Positions 1 through 11,370 of a stretch of DNA of 64,000 nt are shown here, piece by piece (the stretch's first letter is position 1; each line of letters starts with the position of its first letter). This stretch comes from Eumeta japonica. Its lineage: Eukaryota; Arthropoda; Insecta; Lepidoptera; Psychidae. The translations under genes were made by a program, and so were the position numbers. The DNA is taken from the NCBI GenBank assembly GCA_005406025.1, contig BGZK01000527.1, positions 62,001 to 126,000 on the forward strand. The letters are read 5' to 3'. Under the pieces are notes generated by a model. It made no database searches. It worked only from the letters and a program-made list of their open reading frames with translations, and had not been told where the DNA came from.

Positions 1-559
1 AGCCGTTGTATTGCGTCGTATAGGTATGTTTACATCGTTACAAAGCGAGTAAAATATCTGTCCGTTTTCCGTTTCATTTGTCCTCTTTCAACGAATCATT
101 TCTCACGAGTCACGAGAAAATCTAATTTAATGTAGAATTTACTCAAAAGAAGATAACCGATTTACGAGTTTATGGAAAGAAAACGCATCAAATTGCAAGT
201 TGGACTCGTGCACGACGAGCTCCGCACCTACTACATTGCGTTAGCTCTCGGTAAAATTAAACAATATATACCTAAACTCAAGCAACTTCTAATTATATCC
301 TGTGTTTTCCATTGGAATTTGATGACTTATGATTTTAGTTTAGCTTGTTCTAGAAACAACAAGACAATTCGTATTTTTTTATAAATTTTTAGAACCTGTA
401 GATTCAGAGATAAAGGAGAAAATGTTAAATTTTCGTATATTGAGCGAATTTGATACTTCGACATTTTAATATAATACCGTAATAGTTATTTTGATTTTGA
501 TACACGAAATGTTCAAATCGGAATACGTGATACAAAATTTTTAAACATGTTTCGAGAAT

Positions 560-870
560 TCTTTACGCGGGCACGTCGTCGAGCATTCTGCACGTCGAGA
601 AAGTAAACATTGAAATTCTTTCTCTCCAAACATCGGCGAAACATCATTAGATGTTTGCGCGCGCGGCCCAGCGTGCGTACTAATTCACCCGGCGCTTCTG
701 TTTTACATCTTTTCGCGGTGGATCTCTGCGTCTGGATTTAAATAGACAAACAGCGGCCGCGACCGACGCCACGCGCCCGCCAAACCGGCTCAGCTGACGG
801 CGCGGTATCGTACGAAATCGCCCGTCCATATACGCCAATGACCAGTGACGTTTACGTACGCATTATTGAA
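560..870. promoter_or_regulatory. GC/CpG-rich island, candidate hh regulatory element
   Basis: A sharply GC-richer block in AT-rich surroundings, with many CpGs, GGCCGC words, an E-box (CAGCTG, 791-796) and TTTAAATAGACAAACA-type AT words embedded in it. No conserved open frame was recognised. This composition is what I expect of constrained noncoding DNA in a developmental locus, but function is inference. Confidence 0.3.
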
Positions 871-979
871 CGGTTATTGTTTTAGGTTGTGAGGAGCGAC
901 TTATGATAGTGAAAATTGCATGTACTTACGACTTCTCGTACAAATAGGAAAATGTAAAATACGCTTGCGAAAGTTATTC

Positions 980-1640
980 TAATTGAAAAGCTCGCCCCGA
1001 GCGCCGCGCCCCGGACCCGAGGCGAAGCGCCCGCGAGCTCCGACTCCGGCCGACTCGAGGAAAAGTACGATTTTATATAAGCCGGCCCAGACGTTAGGTT
1101 AATGCCGTGAAGATGCGGCGATAAGCGGCCCGCGGCGGCGCGGGCGGCGCGCGCGCGCGGCGCAGCGGAGTGGCTGCGCAGACCCGCCCCGCGAGGACCA
1201 CCGGGAGAGCTAGGCGGCGCTGGTCGAGCCCGCGCCCGCGCACCGCTCGCACTCCGCCCGCGCCCCGCGCCCACGGCGTTCACCCCTAGCGCATTTATAA
1301 ACAGCTGATAAATAAATGTGGCCATTTTCCACCGACACTGTTAATTTATCTCGGCGGGAGGCCCGAGGGACGTCGCGATCGGAAATGATAATTTCCACTG
1401 CGCCGGCGCTCCTTCGCGTCGAGGCGCGCGGGCCGCCTCGCGCACGGCCCTTTAAATAACCGATTTAGCGAGACAAATAAGTCTTAATGCCGATCTTAAA
1501 TAACGTTGAACAGCGAAATCTCAACTGATTTATGGGCAGAGGAATACCAATTAGCCCGAGAGAGCGCGCGCCGCGCACGCTCATGCAAATGCCGAACCGC
1601 CGCGCCGTCGTGATTCATGCGCGCACATGAAAGCTACGCC
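980..1640. promoter_or_regulatory. large GC/CpG-rich island, candidate hh regulatory element
   Basis: One of the longest islands in the window. GC-rich segments alternate with AT words: CAGCTGATAAATAAATG near 1301, TTTATGGG near 1530, and TTTAAATAACCGATTTA near 1450. Overlapping open frames on the minus strand (882-1325 and 1210-1398) are arginine/alanine-rich and look like composition artefacts. It lies in hh intron 2. Confidence 0.35.
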
Positions 1641-1644
1641 GTGC

Positions 1645-2635
1645 GCTCGCCTCTCGCGCATCGCACTACCTAGACTTGACAGGAATTTTAGGATATTCAA
1701 CTATTCAACTATAACTATAAGATCTTATCTTTCTTTTTTGTCAATTCTTTTGTAAGTAAATATATAATAAAATTTTAATACAGCAGCTTTTATAATCCGA
1801 ATGAATTTCAATTCACACGTAATAAACACAAAGCTACAATCGCAGCAGTTACAATATTATAATTAGATATTGAAATTGTCCTGATGCTACTGGAATCGGG
1901 ATTGGCTCCTCATGGGGGCACTGTCGAAATGCTGATTTAAATTTTGTAGTACACACTGTCGGTGTGCACAATAAAATACAATTTTAACAACGACCAACTA
2001 GCATTTTCAACGCAATAGTCTAGCTACAATAAAACAAAAACTCGTAATGATGGTGTCTAATCTAAATGTTATAATTTAAACTTACCTGCAAGATATTTGT
2101 GGCCGGTTCGAACTAAAACTTTTTATTAAACCAATTTTTAAAATAAAAAAAGAAAATGCAATTGACCCTCTGACAGCGACATCGCCAAATGTACACATGC
2201 AGTTATGGGTCATATAAACCGATCCCAAAAAGTTTGTTACACGATTAGGATAATAACGAAATATTGAATAACTTATCGCGACATTTTTGGACATCCTCTC
2301 ATACAAGTATATGTATATATGAAAAGACAGGTTTTTCATACAACAATCGTTACTATTGGAAATTATTTGATTTATTATTTCTAGCCGTCCACTATTAAAC
2401 ATTATCAATAAGAGTTTTTTTTTGAAGTACCATATATTATATTTGACTTAATTAACTACTACTACGTCATTATAAAAATAACCTAGCATGCCAAGCCGAA
2501 TAGAGGTACGTTACGTTTAAAAAATGAGAATTTTACGTCTATAAATGCTCCTAAAGCATCTCTTTCACGTCTTATAAACGCAAATGGCCGACGTTTAAAA
2601 TAGCGATGTTTAACATTCGGAAGGCACAAAAATAG
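1645..2635. other. AT-rich intronic stretch, little recognised
   Basis: Low-complexity AT-rich sequence without a credible open frame. A short inverted word (ACACACTGTCGGTGTG) lies near 1950. The only other feature seen is the candidate recursive splice point at 2080-2092. Confidence 0.5.
2080..2092 (-). promoter_or_regulatory. candidate recursive splice (ratchet) site in hh intron 2
   Basis: On the minus strand the sequence reads CTTGCAG|GTAAGT, an acceptor directly joined to a full consensus donor with the junction between 2086 and 2085. This zero-length exon layout defines ratchet points in long insect introns. The upstream pyrimidine tract is weak, which lowers confidence. Confidence 0.3.
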
Positions 2636-2639
2636 TATC

Positions 2640-2960
2640 GGATTACACATTAAACGTTGGCGCGATGCTGTGTATATATGTAGGTTTAATACGGAGCGTA
2701 TCGCAGCGTGTGCATCGATAAATTTTTACAATATATTAATGGTTCCAATAACGTCCTTCGGTGAGCGACCCCGCACGGCGCATCTCGTGAATTATCATCG
2801 GCTTAAATCAATTACGTACGCGCTTATTTATGAACTGGCCGTGCGCGTGAGTAGCGAAATTAATTTAAATTTCAAATAAGCCGCGACGCGCTTTCTATTT
2901 GTTTATACGACGTAACCGTTTTTCGTTTAGCGGCGGCTTTGCTCTCGTTTAAAATACAAA
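2640..2960. promoter_or_regulatory. CpG-rich island with homeodomain-like words
   Basis: A moderately GC-rich block holding TTTATGAAC (caudal/Abd-B-like), GAATTATC and AAATTAATTTAAATTT between CpG-rich segments. A 69-codon open frame across it has no recognisable domain. Function is inferred from composition only. Confidence 0.25.
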
Positions 2961-3379
2961 CGGATTCCCTATTTCATTTCGATTATGATGATAAAAACAA
3001 TTAGCGTGACAATTTTTTTCTTGACATTATTATTTTTTAAAATAAATTTCTTTTTAAAACTAAATTATGTTATTTCTAAAAATAATGCCTAGCATAAGTC
3101 GTAAGTTACACCACAGAATCTCATTCGGAATGTGATTGTCTCGTTAATCAGTAGATACTCGCTCTTTATAATTGCTTTATTCTTGACATTACAATATTTT
3201 ATTATTACTCGAAAAAGATATACAGAAGTATCCAGTCGGATACTTATTATGACAGTACGTACTAAATTTAGCAAAATCGTTTTTGTATATACCGTTTAAT
3301 TAACTGAATTAAAATAGATATGTTTCATTTCACCTGCATCGGGTTATGAAAAAATACGTTATTCCATACCAGTAGAGAC

Positions 3380-3620
3380 TCTCGTAGCAAACGGAATCAA
3401 GTGTCTGTGGGAAAGGAGCCAGTTGCCGCAACTTTCCGGGATGTGGCGTCTCGGGTGTCGGCGGGCTTTCGCACGCACCGCGCGCGCAGCCGAGAGGTGT
3501 CGCGACGGTGTACGTGGGAAAATAGATTCTATGCGTTTTGTTTTAAAGGAGGGAGTGAAGTGAAAATGACGTATGATTAAAATCACAGTCGCGCTGTGCG
3601 CGCATCCAACTGAAAGAGAT
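3380..3620. promoter_or_regulatory. GC-rich island upstream of a consensus splice donor
   Basis: A CpG-rich block (GCGCGCAGCCG, GTGCGCGCATCC) ends about 70 bases before a consensus plus-strand donor at 3688/3689. It could be a regulatory element or the 5' part of an unannotated noncoding transcript. Nothing in the sequence separates these. Confidence 0.22.
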
Positions 3621-3680
3621 CACTCATTCGTGTGTCTTTCCTCTGTTTTAGTTTTTTCATATTTTTTTTTACAAAGGCAT

Positions 3681-3697
3681 CTGTAAAGGTAAGTATG
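3681..3697 (+). other. consensus plus-strand splice donor, repeated at 30992
   Basis: TGTAAAG|GTAAGTATGG is an exact 17-mer also present at 30992-31008. An acceptor-like pyrimidine tract ending in AG (CTCTGTTTTAG) lies about 37 bases upstream, so a tiny noncoding exon is conceivable. It could be chance or a repeat fragment. Confidence 0.2.
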
Positions 3698-3699
3698 GT

Positions 3700-6150
3700 C
3701 TTTAATTTAATTTAAATAAGCAATTTTTCTGAAGTGAAAACTTCTATAGGCGCTTTGAGTGTATTTTTAAAAGGAAAAAATCTTATGGGTTAGCGTTACA
3801 TACATGCTAATATAATACGAGTACATGATTTCGGATGAGTAAATTCTTACAAGTTTGCGTCACCGACATGCTAACGCTAAGAGAGTAGATGTGAATTAAC
3901 ATCTTGCGTGAAAACTTTTTTCTTTGCGTGGAAATGATACTTTAAAATTTAATTTAATTGCAACATTATTGTAGTACCTATAATTCAAATGTGAAGGCTT
4001 AAATCTTGCATTGCCAAACATAATATGCACATTGATTCATATTTCAAACGTAAGTACTGCACTTGCGCAGCACATCATATTTTGATCAATAAATAACCCA
4101 TATAAAAATATATGTAATTGTTGCTCAAAATGCCAATAGATGTGAAAACCAGACTAATGTTAATGATTTTAATTTATAAATCATGTTATTTTAATATTAC
4201 TATTTTTAATATTAGAATTATGTAATATGAAAGTTCCTACAAATCACCGTTATCTCATAGTTTTAAATTTTCACTTTTGTTGGCGAACCCCGACGACTGC
4301 CTACAAGTTTTTTAATTCAACTTAAACACGAAAACGTCACATGTGTGCACATACATATTTATGCCTAAATATACAGTATTGGATTTCGTATGCAGAATAT
4401 ATTCTTATAGGAATACCTAAAGTTCAAGCCTCAAAATATGCATACAGGGCAATGATAATTTTAATAATAAATCTATATACATATATAGTTATTCAATAAT
4501 ATAATTTTGATTGAAAAACGTTATTATGCGCTATTACCCCATTTTTTTTACACAAATTTAGATTCTATCGTTGAAAAGCTCGAAGGGATGGAGGGGAATG
4601 GAAGCTCCTATTCATATATAAAAATATCATTCATGAGCTTTATTTTCATTAAATATATCTCTTAACTAGATACGTCGCCTAACACAACATACAAAAAATC
4701 TCACCCCTCAATCACATGTATGGAGGACTGCCCCTAAATTACTTAATTTTTTTTACAATTTCTTTACGAGGTTGTTTGATAGTTTACGTAACAGACTTCG
4801 CCTCTTAATTTTCATGAAAATAAGTGAAAAAATGGCGGAATCCTAAGGCTCTGTGACGCGGTCACGGGGAAATTACAAGGGCTTTGTTTTTGTTACCTCA
4901 GTATTTATTAACTCAATACAACTCCATGAAAACTGACCACGTACACTTCGAACCTGCAGCCGGGATCTTTGAATGCGTCGGCGATTGTCGCCTCAACCGC
5001 ACGCCTCTACCGCTGGTTCGGATGCGGCCGTGGGCCCGTTCGTTTTACAGTCACGTTCCATTTGCCGCATTGTAAATAGCGGTTAGTGTATCTTGTGTGT
5101 GAGCACATGTTTTCATATACGATATACTAGCATCTACGAACACATGTTCATAGATATTAGTATATTTCATTATTTTTAGCGTTTAATTGTGTCTTAGGTA
5201 CCTTATTATAGACTATTCTCTTCTAGCAAATTAAAAAAAAAGAAGTTTCCGTTATGACTATTTTTTTATTCGTTTCAAAAGAGAAAACTAATTGGATAAT
5301 ATTTAATTTTCTTAAAGAACCAGATGAATTTAAGTGAGTGCAAAGTCAAAAGCAGATAAGAGATTTTTTAAGAAAAAAACAGAAATTTTCCAAAGCAAGC
5401 AATTTCCCAGATTACACTCGTATCACTGTAACGATGATATTTGATAAAGCAGAAATGATTATGGAGGCTACATATTGCTACTAATTCTCATTGATGACCA
5501 ATAAAACAAGAAATATTACAAGATGCATTTTTAAAATTTTGTATATAATTAATGCTTAATACAGAGAGCGGGCACTCTTAAATAGTTAAAAAAAATTTTA
5601 AAGAAGTATTTTATGAATTTGTTAAGAACGTCGTGTATTTATGCGTAATCCAGGTCATAATATAGTAAATGTGATGGGTTTATTAAAAATTTGGTGAGAA
5701 ATAAAGCGAAATATTAAAAAATATATCTGATAACAGTTACGTCACTTACGAAATCGGTCGAACTTTTCCTTTCTTAAGAGAATAACTTTCCTTGTCTCAA
5801 TTTTCTTAGTCCAAAATAAGCAGCTGAAATTGATTTTTGAGCGTAATTGATTTTCATACCGTTCATTAGAGTTTTGTATATTTTTGATAGTTTATAATAT
5901 TAGTGCATAGATCGTTTTATAATTATTTACCTTTGAAATGAGAGTGAAGATGATAATATCTTAATCTTATAATATCTGTCACACATGCTATGAGGCGTAG
6001 CGCACGTTGATGTCTTATGTACGAGAGCTCTGTGCTGAGCACAATTGTGTCTGATGTCGGATAGGAGAGACTAAATATTTCTCGTTTCGACATCTGAGAC
6101 CGGATACAAAAGTAATTCAATATGTACAATAAATTAAATCTTAGAAAAAA
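3700..6150. other. AT-rich intronic stretch, nothing firmly recognised
   Basis: About 2.4 kb of AT-rich sequence with no credible open frame. A small GC-richer patch at 4930-5070 contains GCGGCCGTGGGCCCG and could be a short constrained element. There is no clear repeat. Confidence 0.5.
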
Positions 6151-6470
6151 AAGTGCTCATAATAACAGCCACATCAGAACAGTCATCGATACGACCAGGC
6201 CACGGATGGAAATTAATTAGTGAAGCTCAAGCTCAAAACAAGAACGGGAGGTTTTATTGCGGCGCGCTCGCCACGGCTGAGGCGGTGCGATACTTTAATT
6301 TAATATACGAGGCCATTAAAGACAAAGTCCTCGCGCCGGCGCACCCCGCCCCGCCCCTTCCCACCAGGCGATTGCCACGAAACAATTTAATGGAATTTCT
6401 GCCGCGATCAGTGCATAAATATTCATTCCCCGGTTAAACTTTGTATTCATGAATACACCCACAATAAAAG
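6150..6470. promoter_or_regulatory. CpG-rich island with homeodomain-like words and a 16-bp palindrome
   Basis: A compact island with ATTAATTAGTG, TTTAATTTAATATACG, AGGCCATTAAAGAC and GTGCATAAATATTCATT words between GC-rich runs. A perfect palindrome follows at 6442-6457. It is 1.5 kb downstream of hh exon 2 in intron 2. The density of homeodomain-like words fits an enhancer, but this is untested. Confidence 0.35.
6442..6457. repeat. 16-bp perfect palindrome
   Basis: TGTATTCATGAATACA equals its own reverse complement. It may be a dimeric transcription-factor site or chance. It borders the island at 6150-6470. Confidence 0.5.
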
Positions 6471-6579
6471 ACGAGGGCATGTTTTTGGTTGTTATCGAAA
6501 ATTTTGTTGTATACAAGCTTAAACGACAAAATAAATAGGCAAGCATGAGTTTGACTTTCTTCTAATGGACGACGGCAGT

Positions 6580-7235
6580 CAAGATCATGGTGCGCGAGAG
6601 CGCGCGTGTCCGCGCCGGCCTTGACCCCGGCCCGCGGCGCCGCGCCCCGTCGCCGCGCACAACTACAATTTCACATTAATTATTTATAAGATGAACTCGA
6701 AATTATCTCTCTGCCGTAAAAAGCTATCGGCCTTCTGCGGCTGCGCCGTCCTCGACTGTAGCGAAGCACGAATACATGAATAAGGGGCGCTACAAATCGA
6801 CATCGAATAAAAAGGCTGGATCACGGTCAGGTGCAGAGGCCCGAGTGCCGACTCGGCCGGCGAGGCCGAGGGAGGCTGCGAAATTGGGTTCGCGTCGTCA
6901 GAGGGCGCGGCGCTGCGGTCGCGCTCCGGCGCAGGAATGCTCCACCTACATATAGATATGCGGTCTGACGTCGTTACGTCGGCCACGTCTATAGTTATAA
7001 GTAGCCATTGAATCACCGTCGTAATTATAGAAGTGGGGGATTGGCTGCGGCGGTGCGCGGTGCGAGAGGGACGCGGCGAGAGCGGCGCGCGCGCCGGAGC
7101 GGGACACCGCCTAACGAGAGGCTCGTTCGTCCGTTTGATCGACACCGCCCGGGGAGCCGGCGACGGCCGCGCGGCGCGGGAAGCTGCCTCGAGGTGCATT
7201 CTTCATATGATGTTCAACTTTATATTTGGACACGA
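6580..7235. promoter_or_regulatory. large GC/CpG-rich island next to hh exon 2
   Basis: About 650 bases of very GC-rich sequence (several CGGCGCG and GCGCGCG runs) interrupted by ACAATTTCACATTAATTATTTATAAG near 6664. Open frames exist on both strands in several phases at once (6684-7199, 7008-7241, 7033-7311), which indicates composition rather than coding. It lies 0.7 kb from exon 2. Confidence 0.35.
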
Positions 7236-7239
7236 TTCT

Positions 7240-7968
7240 GATTCGATTCCACTGACGAATAGACGAGCTGGACGTTTTCAGTGTTTTAAAACTCTGATTA
7301 GGATGCTGTAGTTCAGTACTTTTGATGAACCTTCACAGTGCCATTTTATTGTAATCATTAACTTAAAATAGTATTGATTTTTACCAATGGTAAAATAAAA
7401 AAAAATGAAAATTTAGGCATATACGTAAATCAATACACATACATGTATCACTGTAATACAATTTTTATTCATTTTTCAGCAAAATGTAGCCCAAAACAAC
7501 GGAAAATATAATTTTACATTTTAAATTTTTGTGAGTTTTTACTATCCACTACATAAATTTGTTCTGAGTTTTTTGTTTGACGGTAAAATATATGTATAGT
7601 TTAGTACAGAGAATAACTTCTGTACCATACAAAAGACATCAACGCGTCCGAACACAAAAAAATATATTTTCGATGTTGTCGATTCAATATACCGACGTCG
7701 ATTTGCAAAAGGAGAGAATTCGTATTGCTGTTTTTAACTCATCTTTTAAAATGTTCGGATAACACAGAATAATTTTAATTCGCATTTTTATTTCGGCTAC
7801 GTATATGAAAGGGGGTAACAAAGTTACTATCTTGTATATATTCGTCTCAATATAACAATTAATTAAGAACGCCTTGTGTTAGTGATACGCCAAGTGTAAA
7901 TTCTTATGAAAGTAATAAATTTAATTGAAAATATGAAAATAGTTTTAATATACTTCTGAAAAAATTAC
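7240..7968. other. AT-rich sequence directly downstream of hh exon 2
   Basis: Ordinary AT-rich intron. A 19-mer (7628-7646, ACAAAAGACATCAACGCGT) recurs at 59242 and suggests a shared repeat fragment. No coding evidence. Confidence 0.45.
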
Positions 7969-8230
7969 CAGTTCTAACTGAACAATGTATGTAGGCTCTG
8001 CTCGCATAGTACACCCAGTCGAAGCCGGCCTCGTAGGCCAGCCGCGCCAGCATGCCGTACTTGCTGCGGTCGCGGTCGCTGGTCGTGATGTCCACGGCGC
8101 GGCCCTCGTAGTGCAGCGACTGGTTCAGGTACGAGTTCTTCTCCGTCCAGCCCTCTATCACCCGCAGCCGCACGCCCGGCCATTGGTTCATGACGCTTAT
8201 GGCGAGCGTGTTCAGTTTCTCTTGACATCT
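7969..8230 (-). CDS. hh: hedgehog exon 2 (core of the Hedge signalling domain)
   Basis: Internal exon coding 87 residues plus one base of a split codon. Hedgehog is a secreted, cholesterol-modified morphogen that signals through Patched and Smoothened. The exon opens with RCQEKLN after a minus-strand acceptor (CAAATTTCAG, with a branch-like CTAAT upstream) and ends ...IHCSVRT plus G before GTAATT. Length (262 bp) and phases (0 then 1) match exon 2 of vertebrate Shh. The block [18 protein letters not shown] (residues 38-55) is family-diagnostic. Zinc ligands H40, D47 and H82 are kept. Residues 34, 76 and 80 are Y, A and Y where Shh has H, E and H, and calcium-ligand positions 29 and 31 are T and K instead of D and D. 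The signal peptide exon and the Hint/autoprocessing exon are not in the window, so the gene is partial here. The frame is intact, but a diverged paralogue is possible. No other hedgehog-family exon is visible. Confidence 0.95.
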
Positions 8231-8839
8231 CTGAAATTTGAATACGTTTCAATGATTAGATGACTAAATCTTAAGTTCTATGCGGCAACAAGTAGGAGAG
8301 GAATCCACGTGGTGGGCAATAGACAAACCTGTCATTGCAAGTTGAAATTTTAAAGGGAATTTATTGGATTATTCTTTTCTAAGGTGACTTGTAAATTAAA
8401 CTGAAGTAAGTTAGTCACACGACAGTGTAAAATGTAATACATTTATTTTACATGTTTTTGACAGTATATAAACCTACAGCGTGATGATATTATAAATAAA
8501 AAAGCAAGGAACCTATCTAGAAGTTCAAGGAATTCAATCTACAGGTTGAAAAACAAGCTACATTAAGACCATCACAGGTAACATCACAGATTGTTTTACT
8601 CGTATATAGCGGAACATTTTTTTCCAACACGATTGAATCCATATTACTATTATATATTTTTAAATCGAGTTTCTCCATATCTCCCCGGCCGTACTAAGCT
8701 ATCGAAAATAAATGTATGATAATAAAAAAACCACTAAAAAGTAGGTCAACGTATTACGTATTACATGATTCGGTTATGAATATTAAATGAGCTAGAATAC
8801 GACCAAGGAAATACACGAACACGATTCCCGACGAGAATA

Positions 8840-9300
8840 GATCTCGGGCCCAGTGAATCCTTTTGTTTACCGATGCGAGGAGACCGACAGACGTGCTAAC
8901 AGACCGACAAACGCCGCCGACGGCCGGCGGGACGTCGGCCGTTTCGCCGTGAAGGAATAAATCAAATTAAATGTCGCCGCACAAAAAGATCGACACGGAT
9001 CCTCGACGGCGCGACGCGGCCGCTGAATGTACGAAAATGTCAAAATATTTATTATGGAACGCGGGCAGAAGGCGTCCGCTTTGTCGCCTCGGCGGCGTCG
9101 GGCCGCTCTCCGTGCGGACGCGGCGATGAAAAAATCGGGCCCGACGCGAGGAGCGGCCGCGCCGGACGCCCCCGACGGCGGCGCGCCAAAACGGACGGCC
9201 TGCGGTGCCGTCGGTATTCGCTTTGCCTCTTCCGCGTCAACCTTTCCTTTGTCAGCCGTTGTGGCTCGGCGCGAAAATCTGCGATCTATTTAAATTTCGT
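8840..9300. promoter_or_regulatory. GC/CpG-rich island upstream of hh exon 2
   Basis: A strong GC-rich block with AAATCAAATTAAATGTCG and CAAAATATTTATTATGG words between CpG runs. Open frames on both strands overlap and lack domains. It sits in intron 1, 0.6 kb from exon 2. Candidate regulatory DNA by composition. Confidence 0.33.
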
Positions 9301-9719
9301 ACATGTTTTGCGTAAGGAGACCGCTATCGTTTATTTCGATAATTGTTCAATATATCCGTGGAAAGTGTTGAAAACCCAAATTTAACCATTAAAACACAAT
9401 TTTATAAAAGTAATTATAACGAGCTACTGAATTGAAATATAAATTTGCATATATAATTCTTTTCAAAAAATGTTGAAATGGTGGTAGTATATTTGTGAAT
9501 TTTAAAATTTCTTATAGAATGAGATTGACAACTCTGTTTAATTTTTTTCGACATTTAAAAACAATTATTTAAATGATTTTATTTCCTTGAATAATTGTAA
9601 ATACTTTGGATTTTACAATCTTTCAGCTAGCAAATTTCGATCAGTATTTTATTGGTAATACAGGTTTTTCTTATAAAACTCTACAAATAATAGACTATGA
9701 TTTCGGATAGCGTTGTCTT

Positions 9720-9925
9720 TGTTCAGCAGAGAGCAAACGAGAAAAAGGGAAGGGGCTAGTATCGGCGTGTTTGTTTCCCGGCGCGGACGCAGGCGTCTCG
9801 GCGAGCACTAAAACAATCGAATGCTAAATGCGTGCTCAAACAAACACGGCGCACTTAACGTGGGAACGGCCGCCCGCCCGCAATTAGGCAACCGCATCAC
9901 TAAATTCCTCACCGATTCCCCGAAT
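9720..9925. promoter_or_regulatory. short GC-rich island
   Basis: A CpG-rich patch (CCCGGCGCGGACGC, GGCCGCCCGCCCGCAATTAGGCAAC) with a homeodomain-like CAATTAG at its end, flanked by AT-rich sequence. Confidence 0.28.
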
Positions 9926-10380
9926 CAATAACTATCTATTCGTGTAAGATATAAAAAAAAATCGAAAAAAAGTAATGAACGGTCAAACACATTGTTTATA
10001 ACAATCGTTGGTGTTGTTCGAAACTTATTATTCATATAAATAATACATTTCGAACAATAGCAACGAATTAGAGGAACATATGTACTTGTCTTTGTTTTCA
10101 TAGTTATAAGAATATACATATATTAATCTCTCTGAAAAGTCGTTTTTGTTAGCGCTTATTATAAGTACTGTTGATGATTTACTCTATACCTACGCAGTAC
10201 CCAGAAGCTGATTCAAAGTTACTTAAGGCAAAGGTTTCATGACAAGGCATAATAGAGTAGATAACAACAATACAATGTACGTTTCGCTAAGGCATTCCAA
10301 TTTAAACCTGTATTTACTAAAAGTAACAATTGTCCACAAGCTTCAGTTTATGATACTATGTTGAGGGGAAAAAATATTAT

Positions 10381-10778
10381 AAAAATTGGTTGCCTGTAAA
10401 GTCGGTATACGGGCGAAAGTTTCAACGACTTTGAATGGTAAAATCATTTTAATGTGAATATTCATTCGTATAGTAGGAAGAAGGATGAAATAATAGTAAC
10501 AATTTAAAACATTTATTTATACAAAATTATATTTAAAACATTAATTTATACAAAGAATGAATTTCATATTAACAAAATTTTATTTTACCTTTACACATAC
10601 ATACATTTATATACAATATACATACAATAACTTAATACATTTGCAAGCTATGCACTAATTACTGCGCGGCAGACCGATCATAGTCGCATTATCTACTCAT
10701 CGTAACGTTACCGAGCGTTACACTTTTCATAAGTGACTCCCAGCCGCAACCTAATTTAAGACGTTGTCACGTCAAAAG
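10381..10778 (+). mobile_element. noncoding interspersed element, copy A
   Basis: Nearly identical to 62169-62634 apart from indels, in the same orientation. It starts TTGGTTGCCTGTAAAGTCGG and ends CGTTGTCACGTCAAAAG. Copy A lacks several short blocks present in copy B, including one near the start (TACGTGA) and one of 8 bases (CTCGCACT), and differs in the segment after CCGATCATAG. There is no open frame. In copy B the left region TTTTACGTGACAACG is close to the inverse of the right end, suggesting a nonautonomous DNA element. The family name is unknown to me. Confidence 0.75.
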
Positions 10779-11019
10779 TAATTCAAAACCATTTCATTGT
10801 GCGAACCACACAAGCTACTAATCTAATTCAATATCAAATGACTCATATATTTCCAAGCACGTTGATTGAACCGCAGTAACACTACAAGGTTACTAATAAA
10901 AAATATGTAAATTGCGATTCATAAAAAATATCTTCGAACTAATTCATCACGAAAGAGTAATAAAATAATGAAAAAAGAACTAAATCATTAATTCGATTCA
11001 AACCCATCGGCTAATCGAA

Positions 11020-11370
11020 TTTCGCGTGACCGTTACAAACATTACCAAAGAGCTTTCCGCTGCGCATACGCATCTCGCGGAAACAAAGCGCCGTATGGCA
11101 CCTGTGCACACAGACGCGGGTGGCGGCGACACCTTCGGACAAAACTCGTATTTTCTTAACGGATTCCCGATTAGCGTCGTTACGGTTTATTTATTTACCT
11201 ATTATTCCGTGTTTTGCGTATGAATGGTGGCGCGTGATTGATACAACCCGGGTGACCGGGGACCGGGCGGGGACACGCCCGATGCCATTATACATTCATT
11301 ATGCATATTTTCGGTAAACAAGCTGTCGATCACAATGGGCCGGCCGCGGGCCATGGCCGCCTCGTGCACA
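11020..11370. promoter_or_regulatory. GC-rich island
   Basis: A CpG-rich block with TTCATTATGCATATTTTCGG and TTTATTTACC words, ending in GGCCGGCCGCGGGCC. Two short overlapping open frames have no domain. Candidate regulatory DNA. Confidence 0.28.

Larger units (their letters stand above)
1..7968 (-). other. hh: hh intron 2, partial (no Hint exon found)
   Basis: The donor GTAATT begins at 7968. Exon 3 of hh normally encodes a long continuous Hint domain starting with the CF motif at the cleavage site. No minus-strand open frame resembling it occurs below 7968, so the intron is inferred to run off the left end of the window. Content is AT-rich sequence with separate GC-rich islands listed individually. 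Confidence 0.75.

Noticed and set aside
882..1398. Two overlapping minus-strand frames (147 and 62 codons)
   Set aside because: Alanine/arginine/proline-rich translation typical of CpG islands. Two phases open together and no family match.
6684..7311. Three open frames of 77-171 codons on both strands
   Set aside because: Mutually overlapping on opposite strands in a GC-rich island, with no domain.
1..7968. hedgehog exon 3 (Hint domain)
   Set aside because: No minus-strand frame with the cleavage-site CF motif or long Hint-like sequence.
7985..8263. Plus-strand open frame of 92 codons and a second minus-strand frame over the hh exon
   Set aside because: Shadow frames of the GC-rich hedgehog exon. 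Only the minus-strand phase gives the conserved Hedge domain.
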